Part shown: in pieces, positions 51,840 to 59,391 of the stretch
How positions within the stretch are numbered: position 1 is the first letter of the stretch
Layout of the letters: every line of letters starts with the position of its first letter
NCBI RefSeq assembly: GCF_034006445.1
Contig: NZ_JAVESS010000018.1
Span: 1-61,913 of the forward strand
DNA from: Desulfovibrio sp.
Lineage (GTDB): Bacteria > Desulfobacterota > Desulfovibrionia > Desulfovibrionales > Desulfovibrionaceae
Length of the DNA stretch: 61,913 nucleotides
Direction of reading: 5' to 3'
The notes under the pieces: model-generated
What the model was told of the DNA's origin: nothing
The model's input: the letters and a program-made list of their open reading frames with translations, nothing else
Database searches by the model: none
Translations under genes and position numbers: made by a program

Positions 51840-51888
51840 GATGCTTCCTTCGTTTGGCCCTCATACGGGCTGTGAATATATAATTGGG

Positions 51889-52038
51889 GAAGCACTGATT
51901 AAAGAGCCTCCTGGAAACGCGCAGTTATTTCGTTTGGCAAGGCGCGAGCTTTTTTTGAAGCAGGAGTGGACTCTTCTGTCCTCGACTGTTTCAAAAAAAG
52001 CGAAGCAACGCCGCCAAACGGAATAAATCAGCGTTTCC
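51889..52038 (+). repeat. Repeat family B (MITE-like), copy 4
   Basis: The most complete copy: starts GAAGCACTGATTAAAGAGCC and ends AATAAATCAGCGTTTCC. It lies between the divergent-free ends of ribBA (start) and the YkgJ-type gene (stop). Confidence 0.88.
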
Positions 52039-52085
52039 TTAAATAACTATGGCTGGCTCGCCTTTCTGTCAACCGCGCGGGCTGC

Positions 52086-52853
52086 TCAAACCTCGTCAGC
52101 GGCAGTGGGCCTCAGGCCGACTTCGACCAGCAGGTCGCGCAAGGCACGCCCCAGAAGAAAGGGCAAAATGGCCTCGGGCACGCCCGCGCGTTCCACGCAC
52201 AACTGGCGGAACGCGGCCTCGGTGCGCACGGCCTCGCCCAGGTGGGCAAGCACCGCCTGGCGTTCTTCTGTGTCCATCACGCCAGCGTCGTGAACCTGTA
52301 CGCCCTGCGGGGCAAAGCCCAGCCTGGCGGCGGTTTCCAGCACAGGGGCTGCGGGGCTCTGCTCTTCATGCGCGGCCATAAGATCTGGCAAAAGCGCGCG
52401 GGTGCCTGCGTCCAGAGAGGGAAAACCGGGCAGATGCGCCTCGTCGGACAGAATCCTGAAGGCTTCGGCCCTGTCCATCAGAGGCGTGCCGGACAAAAGG
52501 TCTACCAGAGGGGACGTGTCCATGCAGAACAGCGCGGAGCACTGCACCGGCCGCTGGGCATAGATGGCGCAGCCAGAGCCGTCGCGGTAATAGCGGCAAC
52601 GCCAGGGATGCGCCTGCCCGCCAAGACCGGCCACCTTGATATGCTCCTGTTCCAGAGGCCGCAGGCCGCCACGCACGTCATCGCGCGCCCACTCCCCCTT
52701 TCTCAGGCAGACCAGGCTGTCCAGGGTCAGAGCGCCGTTCACCAGCCGCGAGGCGTCGTCCACCATGAGGGTGGGGCCGCCGCGCAGACAGCACATGCCG
52801 CAGCGGCGGCAAACGGGGGCCTCAAGGGGCGAAGACATATCCTGTGAAATCAT
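52086..52853 (-). CDS. YkgJ-family cysteine cluster (zinc/iron-chelating) protein
   Basis: 255 residues, cytosolic. N-terminal CRRCGMCC (Cys 15, 18, 21, 22) is the CxxCxxCC signature. Further Cys at WRCRYYRDGSGCAIYAQRPV, QCSALFC complete the cluster site. The C-terminal 130 residues are helical and unassigned. Proteins of this family bind a metal or Fe-S cluster; the function is unknown. GGAGG 6 bases before ATG 52853 fixes the start. Confidence 0.85.
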   Translation of the reverse strand: MISQDMSSPLEAPVCRRCGMCCLRGGPTLMVDDASRLVNGALTLDSLVCLRKGEWARDDVRGGLRPLEQEHIKVAGLGGQAHPWRCRYYRDGSGCAIYAQRPVQCSALFCMDTSPLVDLLSGTPLMDRAEAFRILSDEAHLPGFPSLDAGTRALLPDLMAAHEEQSPAAPVLETAARLGFAPQGVQVHDAGVMDTEERQAVLAHLGEAVRTEAAFRQLCVERAGVPEAILPFLLGRALRDLLVEVGLRPTAADEV

Positions 52854-53337
52854 GAAGCCTCCGAAACCGGCATGCCCGCCGGGCTCGAAACCCTGGCACA
52901 TGCCGGTGACTAAATCAGATTAACTTTGAAATGCTTCACATTTCCAAGTTTTCATTCAGCCGAAAAATACGCGCCTGGGCAGAACCCGCGCTACTTGTGG
53001 CGCACTGTGCACCTCGCGGGCAGGCCTTCGCGGCTACATGCGTCAGCCATATGCGTCAGCCATATGCGCCAGCCATATGCGTCAGCCACATGCGTCAGCC
53101 ACATGCGTCAGTCGCGAATCGTCAAAACGACGTGCCGTACAGCTATAGATACACGTATGCGTGCTTTGCGCCAACAGCGTAGAGCCCTCAGCCCGGGATT
53201 GTGTGGTAACCCACCGACAGAACAGGCTTTATGAAGAACGCCAGACACGACCTATGCCCCAGTTCCGGCCATGTGCCAAACCCAGCCTATGCGCAGTTCC
53301 GGCCATGTGCCAGACCCGACTTATGCGCAGACCCGGC
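52854..53337. other. Repeat-bearing intergenic region
   Basis: 484 bases between the RND gene's 3' end and the YkgJ-type gene's start. It holds the 13-bp tandem array at 53038, a looser set of CCGGCCATGTGCC / CCTATGCGCAG repeats at 53255-53345, and GATTAACTTTGAAATG (52917-52932), a fragment resembling family C. No gene is supported. Confidence 0.6.
53038..53115 (+). repeat. Six 13-bp tandem repeats
   Basis: Six back-to-back units ATGCGTCAGCCAT (13 bases), the last partly diverged. As 13 is not a multiple of three, the array is not coding. Confidence 0.9.
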
Positions 53338-56300
53338 CTATGCGGCAGTGCCGCCCGCCTCTGCTCTGGCAGCGGCATTCGCCCCAGTCTCGCCAGTCTC
53401 GACAGTCGGCGCGTCCTTATGGAACCGTCCGCCCCAGCGTTTGCCCAGAGCGCGCGAGAGCTTTTCCATATAGTAATAGTAAACGGGCGTAATGTAGAGC
53501 GTCACTATCTGCGAAAAACACAGCCCCCCCACCACGGCCATGCCAAGAGGCCGCCGGGCCTCGGCCCCCGCTCCCACGCCGATGGCAATGGGCAGAGCGC
53601 CCATCAGCGCCGCCACCGTGGTCATCATGATGGGCCTGAAACGCACATGACAGCCCTGCCTGATGGCCTCCAGCGGTTCCAGGGCCGGGTTATGGCGCTG
53701 CGCCTCAAGGGCGAAGTCCAGCATCATGATGGCGTTCTTCTTCACGATGCCAAGCAGCATGATCACGCCCACAAAGCCATAGAGGTTCAGGTCCATGCCG
53801 AACAGCCAGAGCGTGCCAAGCGCGCCGAAGCCCGCCGAGGGCAGGCCGGAAAGGATGGTCAGGGGATGGATGAAACTTTCGTACAAAATGCCCAGCACCA
53901 GATAGATGACCACGATGGCCAGCACCAGCAGCCAGCCCATGCCCGTGAGCGAACTTTGAAAAGCCTGGGCCGTGCCCTGGGATTCGGCGGTCACGGTGTC
54001 TGGCAGCAGCGGCTGCGCGGCGGCCTCCACGGCGGCAACGCCCTGCCCCAGCGACACGCCGGGGCGCAGGTTGTACGAAATGGTCACAGAGGGGAACTGG
54101 CCGTTGTGGTTCACGGCAATGGGCCCCACCCCAGGCTCCATTTTGACCAGGGTGTCCAGGGGCACAAGGTTGCCGTTGGCGGCGCGCACATAGAGGCGCG
54201 ACAGGGCCGAACTGTCCTGCTGAAATTTTTTCTGCAATTCCACAAAAACCGTGTAGTCGTTGGTGGGCGCGTAGATGGTGGATATTTCACGCGAGCCGTA
54301 GGCAGACTGGAGCGCCAGGTCTATCTGGTGCGGGCTGACGCCCAGGGCCCCCGCGCGGTTACGATCAATGGAAACGCGCAGTTCGGGGTTTTTCAGTTGC
54401 AGGTCGCTGTTCACGTCCTGTATTTGCGGCAGGGCGCGCAGGGCAATCTCTATCTTCTGGGCGCTGTCATAGAGGTCTTCCATGTCCGGGCCAGAAAGCG
54501 TGTACTGATACAGCGCCTTGGACGAGCGCCCGCCCAGGTTGATGGCCGGGGGCACCCGCACAAAGACCCGCATGGAGGGCGAGATATTGAGTTCGCGCCG
54601 CAGCTGCTCCGCCACCTGATCGATGCCGGGCCGCTGTGCGTGGGGTTTGAGCGGCATGAGCAAAATGCCGTTGTTCATGCTGGGGCTGCCGCCCACAATG
54701 CCCACAATGGAGTTGTACATGGACAGATGGGGATTTTTTTCCAGCAGGGGGTCAAGGCTGCGCTGCGCGCTGACCATGCCCTCGTAGGATACGCCCTGCT
54801 CCGCCTCGGTGCTGGCCACCAGCATGCCCATATCTTCCACGGGCAGAAAGCCCTTGGGCATGGCCATGCCGATCCAGACCGTGAGCGCCAGCAAAATCAG
54901 CGAGGCCATCAGCGTTTTCAGACGGTGGTGCAGCACAACGTCCAGCGAGCGGGCATACAGAGCGTTGAGGCGGTCAAAGCCGCGCTCAAGCCAGCCGTAC
55001 AGGCCCTGCCCCGCGCTGCGGCCAGCCTTGTGCGCCCCTTGCGCCTTGAGAAAGTAGGCGCAGAGCATGGGCGTCAGGGTAAGCGACACCACGCCCGAAG
55101 CCAGAATGGCCGCGATGATGACCACGGCGAATTCCCTGAACAAACGCCCCACAATGCCGCCCATAAAGAGCACGGGGATGAAGACCGCGGCCAGGGAAAC
55201 CGTCATGGACACGATGGTGAAGCCGATTTCCGCCGAACCGTCGTAGGCTGCGGTGAGCGGATCCTTGCCCATCTCCTGGTGGCGCACGATGTTTTCGAGC
55301 ATGACGATGGCGTCGTCCACCACAAAGCCCACGGCCAGGGTGAGCGCCATGAGCGAGAGGTTGTCCAGGCTGTAGCCAAGCACCGCCATGACCGCAAAGG
55401 TGGATATGACCGACATGGGCAGGGCAAGACTGGGAATGACCGTGGCGGGCAGGTTGCGCAGAAAAACAAAGATGACGAGCACAACCAGAAAAACGGTGAG
55501 CACCAGCGTAAACTTAACATCTGCCACGGAATGGCGGATGGATTCCGAACGGTCGTAAAAAATCTCCAGCGATACGGAAGGCGGCAACTGGCGCTCCAGC
55601 CCCGGCATCAACGCGCGGATGGCGTCCACCACCTGCACGGTGTTTGTGCCGGGCTGGCGTTCCACGGCCAGGGTAATGCCCGGCGCGCCGCCGTTGCCCC
55701 AGGTGATCTGCTTGTCCTGCTTGACGCTGTCCACCACCTGCCCGATGTCGCTCAGACGCACGGGCGCGCCGTTGCGGTAGGCCACCACCGTATCCTGAAA
55801 GGCGCGGGCGTTGAGCAACTGCCCGGAGGACTTGATGGCGCTGGCCCTCTGCTCGCCCTCCAGCGCGCCCGTGGGCAGCATGCTGTTGGCGGCGGCCACG
55901 GCGTCGGCCACTTCGTCAATGCCAAGCCCGCGCGAGGCCATCTCGTCCGGATCAAGCTGCACGCGCACGGCGTACTTTTTCTGCCCGTAGACCACCACCT
56001 GGGCCACGCCTTCCACCATGGAGAGCCTTTGCCCTATGAGGGTATCGGCGTATTCGTTGAGGGCGTACAGAGGCAGGGTTGAAGACGAAACCCGCAGGTA
56101 CAGTATGGGCATGTCCGCCGGGTTGACCTTGCGAAAGCTGGGGGGCGTGGTCATGCTGGTGGGCATGCGCCGCTGGGCGAGGCCTATGGCCGACTGCACG
56201 TCCAGTGCCGCCGCGTCGATATTGCGGTCAAGGGCAAACTGTATGGTAACGCGGGTGCGGCCCGTGGAGTTGACCGAAGAAATGGAATCAATGCCCGCAA

Positions 56301-56520
56301 TGGTGAAAAATTCCTTTTCCAGCGGAGTGGCCACGGACGCCGCCATGGTTTCCGGGTCAGCTCCTGCCAGGTCTGCCATGACCTGAATGGTAGGAAAATC
56401 CACATTGGGCAGATGGTTGACGGGCAAATTTTTGTAGCCCGTCATGCCGAAGAAAAGCATGCCGAGCATAAGCAGCACCGTGGCTACGGGGCGGCGAATG
56501 AATATGGCGGCGATATTCAT
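53338..56520 (-). CDS. RND-family multidrug efflux pump (AcrB/MdtBC-like inner-membrane subunit)
   Basis: This 1060-residue proton-driven exporter has the AcrB-type duplicated layout: 12 TMs and two large periplasmic loops. N-terminus MNIAAIFIRRPVATVLLMLG; TM4-region LALAVGFVVDDAIVMLENIV with the Asp pair used for proton relay; matching GIVKKNAIMMLDFALEAQ in the second half. Closest in style to the MdtB/MdtC group. The partner membrane-fusion protein and outer-membrane channel are not next to it, so they must lie elsewhere. ATG at 56520 follows AGGAAA. Confidence 0.93.
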   Translation of the reverse strand: MNIAAIFIRRPVATVLLMLGMLFFGMTGYKNLPVNHLPNVDFPTIQVMADLAGADPETMAASVATPLEKEFFTIAGIDSISSVNSTGRTRVTIQFALDRNIDAAALDVQSAIGLAQRRMPTSMTTPPSFRKVNPADMPILYLRVSSSTLPLYALNEYADTLIGQRLSMVEGVAQVVVYGQKKYAVRVQLDPDEMASRGLGIDEVADAVAAANSMLPTGALEGEQRASAIKSSGQLLNARAFQDTVVAYRNGAPVRLSDIGQVVDSVKQDKQITWGNGGAPGITLAVERQPGTNTVQVVDAIRALMPGLERQLPPSVSLEIFYDRSESIRHSVADVKFTLVLTVFLVVLVIFVFLRNLPATVIPSLALPMSVISTFAVMAVLGYSLDNLSLMALTLAVGFVVDDAIVMLENIVRHQEMGKDPLTAAYDGSAEIGFTIVSMTVSLAAVFIPVLFMGGIVGRLFREFAVVIIAAILASGVVSLTLTPMLCAYFLKAQGAHKAGRSAGQGLYGWLERGFDRLNALYARSLDVVLHHRLKTLMASLILLALTVWIGMAMPKGFLPVEDMGMLVASTEAEQGVSYEGMVSAQRSLDPLLEKNPHLSMYNSIVGIVGGSPSMNNGILLMPLKPHAQRPGIDQVAEQLRRELNISPSMRVFVRVPPAINLGGRSSKALYQYTLSGPDMEDLYDSAQKIEIALRALPQIQDVNSDLQLKNPELRVSIDRNRAGALGVSPHQIDLALQSAYGSREISTIYAPTNDYTVFVELQKKFQQDSSALSRLYVRAANGNLVPLDTLVKMEPGVGPIAVNHNGQFPSVTISYNLRPGVSLGQGVAAVEAAAQPLLPDTVTAESQGTAQAFQSSLTGMGWLLVLAIVVIYLVLGILYESFIHPLTILSGLPSAGFGALGTLWLFGMDLNLYGFVGVIMLLGIVKKNAIMMLDFALEAQRHNPALEPLEAIRQGCHVRFRPIMMTTVAALMGALPIAIGVGAGAEARRPLGMAVVGGLCFSQIVTLYITPVYYYYMEKLSRALGKRWGGRFHKDAPTVETGETGANAAARAEAGGTAA

Positions 56521-56533
56521 AATTTTTCCTACG

Positions 56534-57271
56534 TCAACTGAGCAGCTGGCGCAAGAGCAAAAACAGCCCAAGTCCGCAGCACAGACCGCCAATGAGCTTG
56601 CGCAGCACTTCCGTGGGAATGCGTTTTGTCACGGCTATGCCCGCAAAGAGTCCTATGAAGGCCATAAGGCAGATATACGGCAGCATGGTAAAGTCCACAT
56701 GGCCGTCGGCCACGTTGCCAATGGTGCCAAAAAGGGCCGTGGTCACCTGATAGGGCATGGCAAGTCCCACCGCCGTCATGGGCGAGACCCCGGCGATGAT
56801 CATCCAGGGGATGGACACCACTGGCCCGCCAGCGCCTGTGAGGCCAGCCAGCAGTGCCGTTATGGCTCCGATGCAGAAAAAGCCCTTGCCGCTCTGCCAG
56901 AAAGCGCTGCCTCTTCCCGGCTTGGGGGGCCGCAGGGCGCACAGCCCGGCAAACATGACGATGCAGGCCAGCATGACCACCAGTGGGGCAGCGGGCATCA
57001 GGGTGTTAACCAAGGCTCCGGGCCAGGCTGCCAGGCTGCCCGCCATGTAGGGCAGGGCCTTGTACCAGTTGATATGCCCCAGGCGGCGGTACATGACCGT
57101 ACCCACTGCAGCCACGGGCAAAAATGAAGCCAGGGCCGTGCCTATGGCCATGTGGGTTTCCTGTCCGCTGAACAGGATTAGAGCAGGAGGAATAAGTATG
57201 CCCCCGACCCCGGTTATACCCACCAGAAAGCCCACCAGCAACGACACCAGAGACAGAACGATTATAACCAT
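56534..57271 (-). CDS. TauE/SafE-family anion exporter
   Basis: The 245-residue membrane protein has about eight TMs in two halves, each with the family's Gly-rich motif: FLVGITGVGGILIPPALILF near the start and LLAGLTGAGGPVVSIPWMII in the middle. Members export sulfite, sulfoacetate or similar C-S/organic anions; in a sulfate reducer, sulfite export is plausible but unproven. ATG at 57271 is chosen over the longer frame because it begins the first TM; a GAGG lies about 8 bases upstream. It ends 13 bases from the RND gene start, so the two may be cotranscribed. Confidence 0.88.
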   Translation of the reverse strand: MVIIVLSLVSLLVGFLVGITGVGGILIPPALILFSGQETHMAIGTALASFLPVAAVGTVMYRRLGHINWYKALPYMAGSLAAWPGALVNTLMPAAPLVVMLACIVMFAGLCALRPPKPGRGSAFWQSGKGFFCIGAITALLAGLTGAGGPVVSIPWMIIAGVSPMTAVGLAMPYQVTTALFGTIGNVADGHVDFTMLPYICLMAFIGLFAGIAVTKRIPTEVLRKLIGGLCCGLGLFLLLRQLLS

Positions 57272-57281
57272 GCACAGAGCC

Positions 57282-58562
57282 TCAGAAAATAAAAAAACAC
57301 ACAAGGGCCAGGGCCCACAAGGCCAGACCGCCGTAAAGAGCACTTTGCCGCAGGAGGTCACACAAGATCAGCAGGCGGGGGGCGTCCCACACGGCGGAAG
57401 ACGCGCCGGGCAGCCCCTTGTCCGGGGGCGGCCCGAGCCACGGTTTGTCAACCAGTTCACCGAAATAGACTGAAGGCCCGGCCATACGCGCTCCGCACAG
57501 CCAGGCGCAGGCCGTCATGGGCCAACCCGAATTGGGGCTGGGCATGCCCGAAGCCTGACGGGCCACCACGGCCAGACCGGGCCAGCGACCGGGCCAGCCG
57601 CCGGGGAAGTATCTGAACCGCGGGCCATCACCGCCACAGCCGCCGTCACGGGCAGCATCACAGCCACCCTCACGGGCACCATCACAGCCGCCATCGCGGG
57701 CAGCATCACAGCCGCCATCACCGCCACAGCCACCCTCACGGGCAGCATCACGGCCACCATCACGGGCACGGCCACCGTCACGGGCAGCATCACGGCTACC
57801 ATCGCAGCACACCGCTTCAAGCCTTTGCCGCAGCAAAAAAAGAGCGTGAACCAGCGCCGCGCTCAAGGCAGCCAGACGCGCGGGTACAAAGGCCAGCCCA
57901 TCGTCGGCCCGCGCTCCGGCCCAGCCGAGCCAGCGCCACTTTTCCGTCTTATAGCCCCACATGGAATCCGTGGTGCTCACGGCCTTGTAGCACCAGAGGG
58001 CCACCGGCCCGCCCACCAGCAGCCAGAAAAACGGCGCGGTAAAGGCATCCGTGAGATTTTCGGAAAGCGTGTCGGCCAGGGTCTTGCGCATGAGGGGGCG
58101 ATCCATGGCGCTGGTGTCGCGGCTTACCAGCCATGACAGCGCTTCACGGGCCTCGGCTTCCGGGGCCTGCTCCACCCTTTCCAGCACAAGCTCGCCCGTT
58201 TGCAGCAGGCTGCCCATGGCAAGTCCGGCCCAGGCCAGATAGACGGCCGCCAGCAGGCCCACCAGGGGCAAAGACACAACTGCCCAGACGGCGAATCCCG
58301 AGCAGGCGACCAGAGCCAGCAGGGCCAGCGCTCCTGACAGTCTGCCCCGGCACCGCTCGTGCGTGGCCCCTGCCGCCAGCATAAAGCGCCGCGCGGGGCG
58401 CTCCAGCCAGTCGAGCGCCTTGCCCACAAGGCAGACAGGATGCCGCCAGGGCAAGGCGGGATCGCCGAACCATAAATCCAGAACAAGGGCCACAGGGGCC
58501 AGCCACCAGCACTCCCACACGGACCAGGGGAAAACAAGGGCCAGCCCGTGGGTCAGACTCAC
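57282..58562 (-). CDS. cbiB: Adenosylcobinamide-phosphate synthase with Cys-rich repeat insert
   Basis: 426 residues against about 320 for usual CbiB/CobD. This membrane enzyme joins aminopropanol phosphate to the corrin in B12 synthesis. Family motifs: LDLWFGDPALPWRHPVCLVG at the N-terminus, DRPLMRKTLADTLSENLTDA in the middle, APFFWLLVGGPVALWCYKAV and FRYFPGGWPGRWPGL after the insert. Residues about 254-310 are a tandem GGCDAARD / GGCDGARE repeat with seven or more Cys, placed in the loop between TMs. The GTG start overlaps the trmL stop by 4 bases (GTGA), so the two are coupled. Confidence 0.88.
   Translation of the reverse strand: MSLTHGLALVFPWSVWECWWLAPVALVLDLWFGDPALPWRHPVCLVGKALDWLERPARRFMLAAGATHERCRGRLSGALALLALVACSGFAVWAVVSLPLVGLLAAVYLAWAGLAMGSLLQTGELVLERVEQAPEAEAREALSWLVSRDTSAMDRPLMRKTLADTLSENLTDAFTAPFFWLLVGGPVALWCYKAVSTTDSMWGYKTEKWRWLGWAGARADDGLAFVPARLAALSAALVHALFLLRQRLEAVCCDGSRDAARDGGRARDGGRDAAREGGCGGDGGCDAARDGGCDGAREGGCDAARDGGCGGDGPRFRYFPGGWPGRWPGLAVVARQASGMPSPNSGWPMTACAWLCGARMAGPSVYFGELVDKPWLGPPPDKGLPGASSAVWDAPRLLILCDLLRQSALYGGLALWALALVCFFIF
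57640..57805 (-). repeat. Degenerate tandem repeats inside cbiB
   Basis: About 165 bases of repeated CACAGCCGCCATCACCGCC / TCACGGGCAGCATCAC units (periods of 9-24 bases, all multiples of three) encode the Gly-Asp-Ala-Arg-Cys insert. Limits approximate. Confidence 0.8.
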
Positions 58563-59041
58563 GTCCAGGTCTCCATAAGATTGGCTCTGGCCAGAGCCGC
58601 GTACAGCACAATGCCCGCCGATGTGGACAGGTTGATGCTGCGCACGCGCCCTTCCAGCATAGGAATACGCACGCGGTGTGGCGACAGGGCCAGAATATCC
58701 TGCGGCAGCCCGCGTGTTTCAGGCCCGAAAACCAGAAAATCGTCAGGCTCGAAGGCAAAATGGTGCACAGCCGCGCTCTTTTCAGAAGCCTTGGCCGAGG
58801 TGAACACCAGCCGCCCGCCCGCGCCGCCCGCGCCGGATGTTTCCACAAAGGCCCGCCAGTGGGGCCAGACGTTCAGGCGCACATTGGGCCAGTAGTCCAG
58901 GCCCGCGCGCTTGAGGTAGCGGTCTTCAAGCTTGAAACCCAGGGGTTCAATCAGGTTGAGCGTCACGCCGGTGGCGGCGCAGAGCCGGGCGACATTGCCC
59001 GTATTGGGGGGAATTTCCGGCTCATAAAGAACTATCTGCAT
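58559..59041 (-). CDS. trmL: tRNA (cytidine/uridine-34 2'-O)-methyltransferase
   Basis: 160 residues, the size of TrmL, a SPOUT-class homodimer that methylates the wobble ribose of some tRNA-Leu. Motifs: VLYEPEIPPNTGNVARLCAA at the start, FGPETRGLPQDIL, and the knot RIPMLEGRVRSINLSTSAGI. ATG at 59041 gives the standard N-terminus; the ribosome site is weak. Overlaps cbiB by 4 bases. Confidence 0.94.
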   Translation of the reverse strand: MQIVLYEPEIPPNTGNVARLCAATGVTLNLIEPLGFKLEDRYLKRAGLDYWPNVRLNVWPHWRAFVETSGAGGAGGRLVFTSAKASEKSAAVHHFAFEPDDFLVFGPETRGLPQDILALSPHRVRIPMLEGRVRSINLSTSAGIVLYAALARANLMETWT

Positions 59042-59388
59042 TGTACTCGCACTCGCGCGCCCGCAGGGCATGGCCCACGGACAAATTTTGTTGGAGGGCG
59101 ATAGTATGGCGTATGTGGATGCTTTTCAAGGGGCGACTGCCCGTAGCGGCTGCGACGGTTGCAGAAGGATTAGGCTGTAACTGACATGCTCCACCCCTGC
59201 CGCAAGCCTGCCCCAAGCCCTTGGCGCAAGCCCGCCGCCAGAGCCTGACAACATAAAAGTTTTAGGGGGTGGGGGCGTGGGGGAGGAGACCCTTTTTCAA
59301 AAGGGTCCCTCCCCCACAAAGCGTTTCAAACTTCAAATCTCAACGTTCGACGCAGAAATACCTGGAAAGGCGCTCGTGACGGCACTGT
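59042..59388. other. Intergenic region with repeats A and E
   Basis: 347 bases between trmL's start and the hydantoinase-like gene's stop. The right half is family A copy 5 and element E copy 2. The left half shows no frame or structure worth calling. Confidence 0.5.
59255..59317 (+). repeat. Repeat family A, copy 5
   Basis: AAAAGTTTTAGGGGGTGGGG, then the GTGGGGGAGGAGACCC hairpin. Nearly identical to copy 2 at 16209. It lies downstream of the minus-strand hydantoinase-like gene. Confidence 0.88.
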
Positions 59389-59391
59389 CTA
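59345..59391 (+). repeat. 47-bp element E, copy 2
   Basis: Matches 35555-35601 except two bases. Its last three bases are the stop codon (TAG on the minus strand) of the hydantoinase-like gene, so the element reaches exactly to the gene's end. Confidence 0.75.

Noticed and set aside
53038..53115. Tandem 13-bp repeats considered as a CRISPR array
   Set aside because: There are no spacers: the units are directly adjacent, and no cas genes are present.
53161..56082. A 973-codon plus-strand open frame over the RND gene
   Set aside because: It is antisense to the well-supported pump gene; its protein is His/Gly/Gln-rich with no domain, typical of the shadow of a GC-rich gene.
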